Below, piece after piece: positions 15,828 to 24,605 of a stretch of DNA of 54,901 nt. Numbering within the stretch: position 1 is the first letter of the stretch; every line of letters begins with the position of its first letter. Origin of the DNA: Enterobacterales bacterium (GTDB taxonomy: Bacteria > Pseudomonadota > Gammaproteobacteria > Enterobacterales > Enterobacteriaceae). Under the pieces are notes generated by a model that saw only the letters and a list, made by a program, of their open reading frames with translations, was not told the origin of the DNA and ran no database searches. The position numbers and the translations under genes are program-made. Location of the stretch: NCBI GenBank assembly GCA_015654925.1, contig JAATFX010000034.1, forward strand, positions 1-54,901. Direction: 5' to 3'.

Positions 15828-17339
15828 ATGAGCGATGCCATACCGTTATTGTCACTACAGGGGATTACCAAGATATTTCCGGGGGTGCGGGCGCTCGAAC
15901 ACGTCCGGCTCGATCTTTATCCCGGCAAAGTGACGGCGCTGATTGGGGAAAACGGCGCGGGTAAGTCAACGCTGGTCAAAGTCATGACCGGCATCTACCA
16001 GCCGGATGAAGGGGAAATCCTGTATAAAAATATCCCGGTGAAACTGGTCAATCCGCAATCCGCCCACAAGCTCGGCATTACGGCCATCCATCAGGAAACC
16101 GTGCTGTTTGACGAGCTGTCGGTGACGGAAAATATCTTTGCCGGGCATTATCTGCACCGCGGTTTATTCAACCGCCTGGATTGGCCGGCCATGCGGCGCA
16201 AAACCGAGGAAATCCTGACCCTGCTGGATGTGCAGATTGACCCGCGCGCCGTATTGAAAGAATTGAGCATCGCCCAGCGCCATATGGTGGCCATCGCCCG
16301 CGCCCTGTCGTTCGACGCCCAGGTGGTAATCCTCGACGAACCGACCGCGGCGCTGTCGCAGCACGAAATAACCGAATTTTATCAAATCATTGCGCGCTTA
16401 AAACAGGAAAACAAAGCGATCCTGTTTATCTCCCATAAGTTTGACGAGATTTTCGCCATCTCAGACTATTACACCGTGCTGCGCGACGGCAGCTATATCG
16501 GCTCGGGCCATATCAGCGATATGACCGAGGCCAAAATGGTCACCATGATGGTCGGGCGGGAAATCAGCCAGGCTTATCCCAAACCCGCCCGGACGCCGGG
16601 TGAAACCGTGCTGCAAGTCGTCGGGCTGGGCCATCCGACCGAATTTTCCGCCATCAGTTTTTCGCTGCGCAAAGGGGAAATCCTGGGTTTTTACGGCCTG
16701 GTCGGCGCCGGGCGCACCGAACTAATGAAAGCCCTGTTCGGGGTAACCCGGCCCAGCCGGGGGCAAATCCTGATCGGCGGCCAGGCGCGGCATTTCGCCA
16801 ATCCCACCGAGGCGATCGCCGCCGGCATCGTGTACGTGCCGGAAGAGCGCCAGCAGCAAGGGGCGATTATCGCGCTGCCTATCTATCAAAATATCAGCCT
16901 GCCGCAATTGGGCCGGCTTAATCCGCACGGCATCCTGAACGAAACCAGAGAGTGGGCGCTGGCCGACGAATACGCCGGGCGCCTGCAGGTAAAAGCGTTT
17001 AGCTGGCGGCAATCGGTGGAGACATTATCCGGCGGCAACCAGCAAAAAGTGGTGATCGGCAAATGGCTGGCGACCCAGCCGCAAATCATTATTCTCGATG
17101 AACCCACCAAAGGCATCGATATCGGTTCGAAAGCCGCGGTGCACCAGTTTATGGCGGAACTGGTGGCGCAAGGGCTGGCGGTGATTATGGTGTCTTCGGA
17201 GCTGCCTGAAATCATGGGCATGGCGCATCGGATTATCGTGATGCACGAAGGCTTGCAGGTGGGGGAATTCAAGGCCGGGGAAGCGACGGCGGAAATGATT
17301 GTGCGCGTCGCCAGCGGCGCCGGCGAGGACGTGGCGTAA
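15828..17339 (+). CDS. Sugar ABC transporter ATPase, double-domain (RbsA/RhaT type)
   Basis: A 503-residue protein with two fused ABC domains, typical of CUT2 sugar importers. The first domain has Walker A GENGAGKS (about 44-51) and Walker B ending ILDEPTAAL. The second has a degenerate Walker A region (GLVGAGRTE), a good signature (LSGGNQQK) and ILDEPTKGID. An asymmetric pair of nucleotide sites is normal in this family. GCGGAGG precedes the ATG and the stop is 2 bases from the next start. Confidence 0.88.
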   Translation: MSDAIPLLSLQGITKIFPGVRALEHVRLDLYPGKVTALIGENGAGKSTLVKVMTGIYQPDEGEILYKNIPVKLVNPQSAHKLGITAIHQETVLFDELSVTENIFAGHYLHRGLFNRLDWPAMRRKTEEILTLLDVQIDPRAVLKELSIAQRHMVAIARALSFDAQVVILDEPTAALSQHEITEFYQIIARLKQENKAILFISHKFDEIFAISDYYTVLRDGSYIGSGHISDMTEAKMVTMMVGREISQAYPKPARTPGETVLQVVGLGHPTEFSAISFSLRKGEILGFYGLVGAGRTELMKALFGVTRPSRGQILIGGQARHFANPTEAIAAGIVYVPEERQQQGAIIALPIYQNISLPQLGRLNPHGILNETREWALADEYAGRLQVKAFSWRQSVETLSGGNQQKVVIGKWLATQPQIIILDEPTKGIDIGSKAAVHQFMAELVAQGLAVIMVSSELPEIMGMAHRIIVMHEGLQVGEFKAGEATAEMIVRVASGAGEDVA

Positions 17340-17341
17340 TC

Positions 17342-18361
17342 ATGAAAAATCTACTCAAACATCGCGAATGGTTCCTGGCCGTGGTTATCCTGCTGATGAT
17401 CATGGGGGTCGGCAGCCGATCGCCGGAATTTATCGCCCCAGGCAATCTGCTGGAAATGTTCAACGATACTTCGATCCTGATTATTCTGGCCCTCGGGCAG
17501 ATGATGGTGCTGCTCACCAAAGGCATCGATTTATCCATGGCCGCCAACCTGGCGCTGACCGGGATGATGGTGGCGTTATTAAACTTTCATCACCCGGAAC
17601 TGCCGGTCTGGCTGCTGGTGGTCATCGCTACGGCGAGCGGTTTGCTGATGGGCGCCATTAATGGCCTGCTGGTTTGGCGGCTGGGCATTCCGTCGATTGT
17701 CGTCACCCTCGGCACCATGAGCATTTACCGCGGCATCATTTTTTTGCTCTCCGGCGGCGGCTGGATCAACGCCCACCAAATGAGCCCGCCGTTCCTTGGC
17801 CTGCCGCGTACCCGGTTTCTGCATCTGCCGATTTTGGGGTGGTGCGCGATAGCCGCGCTGATCGCGGTGGGCTATTTTATGCGCTACAGCCGTACCGGGC
17901 GCGCGTTATACACCGCCGGCGGCAACGCCACCGCCGCCTATTACACCGGCATTAATGCCGGCAAAATGCAGTTTATCAGTTTCTGTTTATCCGGCACGCT
18001 GGCCGGGTTCTGCGGCTATTTGTGGATTACCCGGTTCGCGGTGGCCTATGTGGATGTGGCCAATGGTTTCGAATTGCAGATCGTCGCCGCCTGCGTTATC
18101 GGCGGCATCAGCACCATGGGCGGCATCGGCACCGTGCCGGGCTGCCTGCTGGGGGCGCTGTTTTTGGGGGTGATCAATAACGCCCTGCCGGTGATCGGCG
18201 TATCGCCATTTTGGCAAATGGCGATTTCCGGCGGGGTGATCGTCATTGCCGTGATCATGAATGAACGGGCCAATAAACGTAAAGGGCGGTTGATCCTGCG
18301 CGACGCCGTCCCGGCGCCCTCCTCCCCTGGACCCGATAGCGATAAGAGGCCGGTATCATGA
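17342..18361 (+). CDS. Sugar ABC transporter permease 1 (BPD_transp_2)
   Basis: CUT2-family inner-membrane permease, 339 residues, with many hydrophobic helices and the family segments GQMMVLLTKGIDLSM, a GAINGLLVWRLGIPSIVVTLGTMS-like block and a late glycine-rich CVIGGISTMGGIGTVPG loop. The C-terminal 35 residues are polar. It begins 2 bases after the ATPase stop and overlaps the second permease by 4 bases. It likely pairs with that permease as RhaP/RhaQ do. Confidence 0.87.
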   Translation: MKNLLKHREWFLAVVILLMIMGVGSRSPEFIAPGNLLEMFNDTSILIILALGQMMVLLTKGIDLSMAANLALTGMMVALLNFHHPELPVWLLVVIATASGLLMGAINGLLVWRLGIPSIVVTLGTMSIYRGIIFLLSGGGWINAHQMSPPFLGLPRTRFLHLPILGWCAIAALIAVGYFMRYSRTGRALYTAGGNATAAYYTGINAGKMQFISFCLSGTLAGFCGYLWITRFAVAYVDVANGFELQIVAACVIGGISTMGGIGTVPGCLLGALFLGVINNALPVIGVSPFWQMAISGGVIVIAVIMNERANKRKGRLILRDAVPAPSSPGPDSDKRPVS

Positions 18362-19365
18362 ACAAGACCCTTGTCTCGTCCACATCTCCCGAATCCGCGC
18401 CGCCGCGGCATACCGCTTTTTGGCGGCGCCTGGTCAGTTGGGAAGGTTTTTTACTGGCGGTGACGGCGGCGGTATTCGCCATCAACGCCGCGGCATCCCC
18501 TTATTTCCTCAATATCTGGAACCTGTCGGACGCCACGTTTAATTTTACCGAAAAAGCGATGATCGTGCTGCCGATGGCGATGCTGATTATCGCCCGGGAA
18601 ATCGACCTGTCGGTGGCGTCGATTATGGCGCTGAGCTCCACCATCATGGGTTTTTGCGCCCAGGCCGGTCTGGCCACCCCCTGGCTGGTCTGCGTCGGAT
18701 TGGGGGTCGGGCTGCTATGCGGCGCCATTAACGGCCTGCTGGTGACGCGGTTAAATTTGTCCTCTATCGTTATCACCATCGGCACCATGAGTTTATTTCG
18801 CGGCATCACCTACGTATTGCTGGGCGACCAGTCAATCAACCACTATCCGGCCAGCTTCGCCTATTTTGGCCAGGGTTATGTATTCGGCGCGCTATCGTTT
18901 GAGTTCGCGTTATTTATCCTGCTGGCGCTGCTGTTTTACTGCCTGCTGCATAAAACCAATTTTGGCCGCCGGACCTTCGCCATCGGCAATAATCCCGTCG
19001 CGGCTTATTATTCCGGCATCAATGTAAAACGCCATAATCTTATTTTATTTGTGCTGGTGGGATTATTGTCCGGCCTGGCGGCGGTGCTGCTGACGTCCCG
19101 CCTGGGCAGCACCCGGCCCACTCTCGCCCTGGGCTGGGAGTTAAGCGTGATTACCATGGTGGTGCTGGGCGGGGTAAGCGTGCTGGGCGGGTCGGGCAGC
19201 ATGATCGGCGTGGTTATCGCCGCCTTCCTGATGGGGCTGGTGACCTTTGGCCTGAGCCTGCTGAACGTGCCGGGCATCGTCATGTCCATTATCGTCGGCC
19301 TGATGCTGATAGCGGTAATCTCGCTGCCGATCCTGGCCCGGCGTTTTATGGCGCGCCGCCGGTAG
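18358..19365 (+). CDS. Sugar ABC transporter permease 2 (BPD_transp_2)
   Basis: Second CUT2-family permease, 335 residues. After a polar N-terminus of about 30 residues come helices with the family motifs MLIIAREIDLSVAS and GAINGLLVTRL, and the late loop VVLGGVSVLGGSGSMIG. The ATG overlaps the preceding stop. It is the last gene of the four-gene transporter; the next gene is convergent. Confidence 0.87.
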   Translation: MNKTLVSSTSPESAPPRHTAFWRRLVSWEGFLLAVTAAVFAINAAASPYFLNIWNLSDATFNFTEKAMIVLPMAMLIIAREIDLSVASIMALSSTIMGFCAQAGLATPWLVCVGLGVGLLCGAINGLLVTRLNLSSIVITIGTMSLFRGITYVLLGDQSINHYPASFAYFGQGYVFGALSFEFALFILLALLFYCLLHKTNFGRRTFAIGNNPVAAYYSGINVKRHNLILFVLVGLLSGLAAVLLTSRLGSTRPTLALGWELSVITMVVLGGVSVLGGSGSMIGVVIAAFLMGLVTFGLSLLNVPGIVMSIIVGLMLIAVISLPILARRFMARRR

Positions 19366-19368
19366 CGC

Positions 19369-19384
19369 GGCCCGGCGCCGGGCC
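19369..19384. terminator. GC palindrome between convergent operons, possible bidirectional terminator
   Basis: GGCCCGGCGCCGGGCC is a perfect 16-bp palindrome 3 bases after the permease stop, and a further inverted segment (GCCGGC-ATT-GCCGGC) follows. It lies in the 44-base gap between two convergent genes. No U-tract is present on either strand. Confidence 0.45.
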
Positions 19385-19409
19385 ATGCCGGCATTGCCGG
19401 CCGTCCCGG

Positions 19410-20207
19410 TCAGGACATAATCAGCCCGCCGTCGATATTAATGGTTTGTCCGGTCAGGTAGCGGGCGTCGTCGGACGCCAAAAACGCCACCAATCCGGCG
19501 ACGTCCGCCGGCTGTCCGGCGCGTTTGAGCGGAATGCCCTGCACCCACTCCGCCATCAGTTCCCCTTTGCCGTAGCGTTTCTGGTCGGTGCTGAGGATCT
19601 GCCCCCAGACCCGATCGTTGTATTCCCACATTTCGCTTTCGATAATGCCGGGGCAAAAAGCGTTGACGGTAATATTATGCGGGGCCAATTCATGGGCCAG
19701 GCTTTGGGTGATGCCGATAACGCCCATTTTACTGGCGGCGTAATGGGGGGTGTAAATAAAGCCCTGGCGCCCCTGGCCGGAAGAAGTATTGATTAGGGAG
19801 CCGGACCCTTGCTTAACCATGATTTTCGCCGCTTCGCGGCAGCATAACCATACGCCGGTGGTGTTCACCGCCAGCACTTTTTCAAAATCGCTTTTCGGCA
19901 TGGCGTCAAAATAATCGATGGTTATCACCCCCGCATTTTGAATCGACACATCCACCGTGCCGAACCGCTCCACCGCCTGGCGGTACATATCCTGCACCTG
20001 CTCCTCGTCGGTCACGTCGAGGCGCAGGGGTAAAATATCCGCGCCATATTGCTGCGCCAGTTGCCCGGCGGTGGCGAATATCCGTTCGGCATTCGATACC
20101 ATGACCAGGTTGGCGCCATCGCGGGCGAAGCGCTCGGCGATGCCGGCGCCTATGCCGCGGCAGGCGCCGGTAATGACCACGGTCTTGCCACTGAAATCTC
20201 GTTTCAT
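19410..20207 (-). CDS. SDR-family oxidoreductase, distal gene of the polyol operon
   Basis: Classical short-chain dehydrogenase of about 265 residues. The cofactor motif TGACRGIG is at 13-20, NAG at 91-93, Asn115, Ser142/143, Tyr156 and Lys160 (YAASK) form the catalytic set. AsnAspGly-type C-terminus INIDGG is present. GGAG lies 8 bases before the chosen ATG; a GTG one codon upstream is less likely. It resembles sorbitol-6-phosphate- and polyol-dehydrogenase-like SDRs. It is the last gene of the operon that starts with another SDR, so it may catalyse a second oxidation or reduction. Confidence 0.82.
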   Translation of the reverse strand: MKRDFSGKTVVITGACRGIGAGIAERFARDGANLVMVSNAERIFATAGQLAQQYGADILPLRLDVTDEEQVQDMYRQAVERFGTVDVSIQNAGVITIDYFDAMPKSDFEKVLAVNTTGVWLCCREAAKIMVKQGSGSLINTSSGQGRQGFIYTPHYAASKMGVIGITQSLAHELAPHNITVNAFCPGIIESEMWEYNDRVWGQILSTDQKRYGKGELMAEWVQGIPLKRAGQPADVAGLVAFLASDDARYLTGQTINIDGGLIMS

Positions 20208-20244
20208 CACATCATCTCCAGGGTATTAGAACTTGGGTTCAGGT

Positions 20245-21321
20245 TTAACCATGACTCGCATCAGGGAGCGGCGGCTGCGCCGCCTGCTGCTTTTTTTCGT
20301 GGCGGCGCATCAGCGTGACCTTGCTTTGCAGGCGCTGCTGGAACTGGTCGATCACCACGGCGGTGACGATCACCAGGCCCTTAATCACCATTTGCCAAAA
20401 TTCGCTGACCCCCATCATTACCAGCCCGTCGGCGAGGAATACGATGACAAACGCGCCGATAATGGAGCCGAATACCCGGCCGCGGCCGCCGGCTAAAGCC
20501 GTGCCGCCCAGCACCGTGGCGCCGATGGCGTCCATCTCGAACATATTGCCGGTCATCGGATGGGAGGTTTGCAGCTGGGAGGCCACCACCAGCCCCACCA
20601 GCGCCGCGCACAGGCCCGAAAAGGCGTAGACGAAAATTTTCACTTTATTGATCGGCACCCCGGCCAGGCGCGCGGCCGGTTCATTACCGCCAATGGCGTA
20701 GATATAGCGGCCCAGCGGCGTTTTTTTCGTCAGGTAAATGCCGAATAAAACGATAATCGCCATCAGCCATATCGGGTTATATATCCCGAGCAGGGTACCG
20801 GAACCCAGGGTGGCGAAACCGGTGTTGCCCAGGGCCGCCACGCCGGACAGGTTGGGAAAGGTTTTGCCGTCGGTGGTCAGCAGCGCCGCGCCGCGGGCCA
20901 CGTACATCATGCCCAGGGTGCAGATAAAGGGCGCGACGCCCAGGCGGGTGATCACCAGGCCGTTAATCGCGCCGATGGCCGTACCGGCGATCGCGACCAC
21001 CACCATCACTTCCGCCACATTCAAAAACAGCAGGTTGTCGCCCCATAACGGCACGCCCAGCGTCAGCAGCGCGCCGCCAATCATGCCGCACATGCCGGCC
21101 ACCGCCCCCACCGACAGGTCGATGCCGCCGGTCAGGATCACCAGCGTCATGCCCACCGCCAGCAAACCGGTGATGGCCACATGCTGGGTCATGATCAACA
21201 GGTTGGAGGTGGTGATAAAATTCGGCACCATTGCGCTGAAAAAACCGACCACGATCAGCAGCGCAATAAAGGTGCGCGCTTTGAGCAGGTACATGTAAAC
21301 CAGATATTTTTGACTTTGCAT
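20245..21321 (-). CDS. Sugar/polyol ABC transporter permease (RbsC type)
   Basis: CUT2-family inner-membrane permease, 358 residues, with the family blocks GMTLVILTGGIDLSVGAV, GAINGLVITRLGVAPFICTLGMM and ATVLGGTALAGGRGRVFGS. A polar C-terminal tail of about 35 residues follows the last helix. AAGGA precedes the ATG. Only one permease gene is present in this operon, so the pore would be a homodimer as in RbsC. Confidence 0.87.
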   Translation of the reverse strand: MQSQKYLVYMYLLKARTFIALLIVVGFFSAMVPNFITTSNLLIMTQHVAITGLLAVGMTLVILTGGIDLSVGAVAGMCGMIGGALLTLGVPLWGDNLLFLNVAEVMVVVAIAGTAIGAINGLVITRLGVAPFICTLGMMYVARGAALLTTDGKTFPNLSGVAALGNTGFATLGSGTLLGIYNPIWLMAIIVLFGIYLTKKTPLGRYIYAIGGNEPAARLAGVPINKVKIFVYAFSGLCAALVGLVVASQLQTSHPMTGNMFEMDAIGATVLGGTALAGGRGRVFGSIIGAFVIVFLADGLVMMGVSEFWQMVIKGLVIVTAVVIDQFQQRLQSKVTLMRRHEKKQQAAQPPLPDASHG

Positions 21322-21330
21322 AACCGTTCC

Positions 21331-22926
21331 TTAATCGTGAGGCGTCGATGCGCTAATCAGCGTTTCCCGGTTCACCCCGGCCCGCGGCAGGTCGGCGGTG
21401 ATTTTACCGTCGGCCATAACAATCACCCGGTCCGCCAGCTGCATCACTTCGTCCAGTTCGGACGACGAGAACATCACGGCCAACCCTTGCTGCGCCATAG
21501 CGCCGATCAAATGGTACACGTCGGTTTTCGCCCCCACGTCGATGCCCCGGGTGGGTTCATCAAGGAACACCACCAGCGGCTGGGTCAGCAAGGCTTTGCC
21601 TAGCACCACTTTTTGCTGATTGCCCCCGGAGAGCGAGGTCACCGCCAAATCCACATCGCTGACTTTGATCGCCAGCTTGTCGATCATCCGCTTGACGGTG
21701 CCGGACTCCCGTTCATCGCGGATCGGCAGCAGCGTTTGCCAAAACCGCTTGCTGCACAACGTGGAGAGCGTCATATTGATTTTTATCGATAACAGCTGGA
21801 CCAGCCCTTCCGCCTGCCGGTCCTCCGGCACCAGCGCCATGCCCTGCTCCAGGCGATGGCGAAACGGCCGGTGCTCCACGCGCCGCCCGTTCAGCGTGAT
21901 TTCGCCGGCGTCCTGTTTCAATAAACCGAGCAGGGTCTTGAACAGCTCGGTGCGGCCGGCGCCCAGCAAACCATACACGCCGACCACTTCCCCGCGCCGC
22001 AGGGTCAAACTGACGCCGTTAAGGGCGTAGCCGCCGTTTTGGTGCAGCAGGGTGAGTCCGTTGGCGCTCAGCACTTCCTCCCCTTGCGCCGCCGGGCTAT
22101 AGTCGAAATGCTTGGCTTTTTCACCCACCATGCTGGAAATGATCCACGCAATATTCGCCTGGCCGATCTCGCGCTCGTCGACGAATTTGCCGTCGCGAAA
22201 CACCGTAATGCGATCGCCGATGGCCATCAGCTCTTCCAAGCGGTGGGAAATATAAATAATGGTGACGCCGCGGCGCTTGAGCTGGGCGATGACATTAAAC
22301 AGCACCTTGACTTCGGACTGGCTGAGCGCCGAGGTCGGCTCATCCATAATCAGCACCCGGGTGTCCTTGGACAGCGCGCGCGCGATTTCCACCAGTTGCT
22401 GGTGGCCGATGGCCAGTTCCTCCAGCGGCGTCAGCGGGTCCACATCCAGTTCCAGGCGCTCAAGCAAGGCTTTGGCCAATTGATACTGGTAGTCCACGTT
22501 GATGCGCCCGCGCTGGAAAAATTCGTTGCCGATGAAAATATTGTCCATCACCGTCATATTGGGGAACAGGTTAAGCTCCTGGAAAATAATGCTGATGCCC
22601 AGTTTTTCCGCCTGATGGGTCGAACCGAGGGAGACCGGCTCGCCGTCAAGCAGGATTTGCCCGCTGGTGGGCGTTTCTACTCCGGCCAGCATTTTCATCA
22701 TGGTGGATTTGCCGGCGCCGTTTTCCCCGATCAGCACATTGACCTGGTTGCGGAACACCCGGTAATCAACGTTATCCAGGGCAACCACGCCGGGATATAA
22801 CCGCGACACCGCGCGGGTTTCAATAATCACCGGCCCCCCTTCCCGCAGGGATGCCCGCGGCGTCGACCGGTCGTTGACGTAATGGGATCGCGGTTCGGCA
22901 GCGGCGGTGATGCGTGGTTTGGCCAT
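21331..22926 (-). CDS. Sugar/polyol ABC transporter ATPase, double-domain (RbsA type)
   Basis: A 531-residue protein with two ABC domains. A non-homologous N-terminal extension of about 35 residues precedes the first domain. Walker A is GENGAGKS and Walker B ends IMDEPTSAL in domain 1; domain 2 has LLGAGRTE, LSGGNQQK and FLDEPTRGID. AAGGAG lies 6 bases before the ATG, which supports keeping the extension. It is 10 bases downstream of the lipoprotein gene and 9 bases upstream of the permease gene. Confidence 0.87.
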   Translation of the reverse strand: MAKPRITAAAEPRSHYVNDRSTPRASLREGGPVIIETRAVSRLYPGVVALDNVDYRVFRNQVNVLIGENGAGKSTMMKMLAGVETPTSGQILLDGEPVSLGSTHQAEKLGISIIFQELNLFPNMTVMDNIFIGNEFFQRGRINVDYQYQLAKALLERLELDVDPLTPLEELAIGHQQLVEIARALSKDTRVLIMDEPTSALSQSEVKVLFNVIAQLKRRGVTIIYISHRLEELMAIGDRITVFRDGKFVDEREIGQANIAWIISSMVGEKAKHFDYSPAAQGEEVLSANGLTLLHQNGGYALNGVSLTLRRGEVVGVYGLLGAGRTELFKTLLGLLKQDAGEITLNGRRVEHRPFRHRLEQGMALVPEDRQAEGLVQLLSIKINMTLSTLCSKRFWQTLLPIRDERESGTVKRMIDKLAIKVSDVDLAVTSLSGGNQQKVVLGKALLTQPLVVFLDEPTRGIDVGAKTDVYHLIGAMAQQGLAVMFSSSELDEVMQLADRVIVMADGKITADLPRAGVNRETLISASTPHD

Positions 22927-22936
22927 GGCTGTCTCC

Positions 22937-23554
22937 TTACTGCGTAATGTTGACGGGCGTAATCAGCAGCGGCGGCTGCGGCGTATCAAATGCGCTGAAC
23001 ACCCCGTACACCGTCACTTTGCCGCCCACGGTAAAGGTCTGTTTCGCCAGCGTATTAATCGCCTGCTGGTTAATTGCTTTGCCAAAATCGCCGAACAGAT
23101 TCTGATCGTTGAAATCGCCATAACCCAGGCCGCGGTAGCTATCGCGCAAATCGGTGCCGCGAAAGGTCGGTCCAATCTGCACTTTCACCTCGCCCACCTG
23201 GTCATCGTCGCTTTTCACCACGATTTGGCCGTTACGCGACGCGGTATTTACTTGGCTGATGGCGCCGCTGAACGAGACGGTAAACACACAGGGGTTTTCA
23301 TCCTGGCTGCGATAGCCGTATTGCCGGCAGGCGGTGTCGAAATCCTTGGCCTGGCCGATTTGCGTTAACAGGGTGCCCAGGGGCGTGGCCGAACTTTTTA
23401 CCTGCGGCGCTATATTCCGATCAAACAGCTGCGCCGCCTTGGCCAGGTTGGCATTGGGCGGATTTTTCAGCTCCGCCAGTTGCTGCCTGGTGACGATCCG
23501 GCAGCCGGATAACAGCAGGGACGCGATCACCACCCACATAACGCGATTGAACAT
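22937..23554 (-). CDS. DUF2291-family periplasmic lipoprotein
   Basis: A 205-residue protein with a short signal peptide and a lipobox LLSGC, giving lipidated Cys18. The sequence fits the DUF2291 family, which I recall being encoded inside sugar/polyol ABC operons, including erythritol-type loci of rhizobia; its biochemical role is not established. Here it lies between the binding protein and ATPase genes, so it may help the transporter as an accessory envelope subunit (inference). GGAG precedes the ATG. Confidence 0.75.
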   Translation of the reverse strand: MFNRVMWVVIASLLLSGCRIVTRQQLAELKNPPNANLAKAAQLFDRNIAPQVKSSATPLGTLLTQIGQAKDFDTACRQYGYRSQDENPCVFTVSFSGAISQVNTASRNGQIVVKSDDDQVGEVKVQIGPTFRGTDLRDSYRGLGYGDFNDQNLFGDFGKAINQQAINTLAKQTFTVGGKVTVYGVFSAFDTPQPPLLITPVNITQ

Positions 23555-23568
23555 TACGTTGCTCCTTA

Positions 23569-23594
23569 CGCGCCCCGCGCTGCCACGGGGCGCG
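23569..23594 (-). other. Strong intercistronic stem-loop after the polyol-binding-protein gene
   Basis: CGCGCCCCG and CGGGGCGCG form a perfect 9-bp GC stem with an 8-base loop, between the binding-protein stop and the DUF2291 start. There is no U-run. It occupies the same relative position as the structures after two other binding-protein genes in this window. Confidence 0.65.
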
Positions 23595-23608
23595 GTGAAT
23601 ACCGGCGG

Positions 23609-24541
23609 TTATTGCTGATAATTGAAGTTATTGACTTTGTCGGCGTTGCCCTGCTGGATCAAAATGCCGCGGAACATAATGCGTTCCTTGCCGGTGTAAT
23701 TGCCTTTTTGCAAATAGCCGTCAAGGATTTCCACTCCCTGCGAGGCGATGGCCTGGGCCTGCAGCATTACGCTGGCGTAAAGATCGCCGGCCTTGATGGC
23801 GTCGCGTTCATCATTGCTGCCGTCGATACCCACCACGGTCACGTCGCTGCGGCCCGCCGCTTTTAACGCCGCCACCGCGCCCAAGGCCACCGGGCCGTTG
23901 CCGGTAATCACCCCTTTGATATCCGGATGCGCCTGCAAAATGCTGTCCATGATGCGTTTGCCTTCCAGCAGATTGCCTTTGGCGTCCTGGCGGGCGATCA
24001 TTTTCATATCGGGATATTGGTCGAGCACATTGTGGAACGATTTGGAGCGGGTGACGCAATTGTTATCCGCCAGGTTGCAGGTCAATTCGGCATAGTTGCC
24101 TTTTTCGCCCATTTTCTCGACGAAGACGTTGGCCACATCGGAACCGGCCTGGAAATTGTTATGGGTGATTTGCGCCAGCGCCACGCCGTCCACCGGTATT
24201 TCGCGGTTGATCAGCACCACCGGCACGCCGGCGTCCTTGGCCTGTTTCACCGCGGCGACGCTGGCCTGCGAATCGGCGTTGTCCAGGACGATCCCCTGCA
24301 CTTTACGACCGATAACCAGGCTGATGAGCTCCCCCTGGCGTTTCACGTCTTCGCCGTGGGACAACACCAGGGTTTTATACCCCATCGATTGCGCCTTGGC
24401 TTCGGCGCCTTTGGCCTCGGCGGAGTAGTACGGGTTATCCAGCGAATTGACCAGAATGGCGATGGTGCCTTTTTCGGCGGCCAGGGCGTGCGGCAGGTAA
24501 CAACTGGCGAGGAGGGCTAACAGGGTCAGATGTTTTTTCAT
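23609..24541 (-). CDS. Sugar/polyol periplasmic binding protein (Peripla_BP_4)
   Basis: Periplasmic binding protein of the RbsB-like family, 310 residues, with a Sec signal peptide (ALA-A near residue 21). The mature start KGTIAILVNSLDNPYYSAEAKGAE, the IVLDNADS segment and GVPVVLINREI are family features. GAGAG precedes the ATG. Its neighbours (two SDRs and a DUF2291 lipoprotein) recall erythritol/threitol-type transport loci, so a polyol ligand is the best guess. Confidence 0.85.
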   Translation of the reverse strand: MKKHLTLLALLASCYLPHALAAEKGTIAILVNSLDNPYYSAEAKGAEAKAQSMGYKTLVLSHGEDVKRQGELISLVIGRKVQGIVLDNADSQASVAAVKQAKDAGVPVVLINREIPVDGVALAQITHNNFQAGSDVANVFVEKMGEKGNYAELTCNLADNNCVTRSKSFHNVLDQYPDMKMIARQDAKGNLLEGKRIMDSILQAHPDIKGVITGNGPVALGAVAALKAAGRSDVTVVGIDGSNDERDAIKAGDLYASVMLQAQAIASQGVEILDGYLQKGNYTGKERIMFRGILIQQGNADKVNNFNYQQ

Positions 24542-24605
24542 GGTAGGGTCTCTCTGTCATTGTTTTTTATCGTAGGCACAGGGCATGGGTACAACGGCGG
24601 ACCGG

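Noticed and set aside
14761..19365. Lsr-type AI-2 importer
   Set aside because: The gene order is not LsrACDB, LsrK/LsrR/LsrF/LsrG are missing and the binding protein looks closer to RhaS. An AI-2 ligand is not excluded but not supported.
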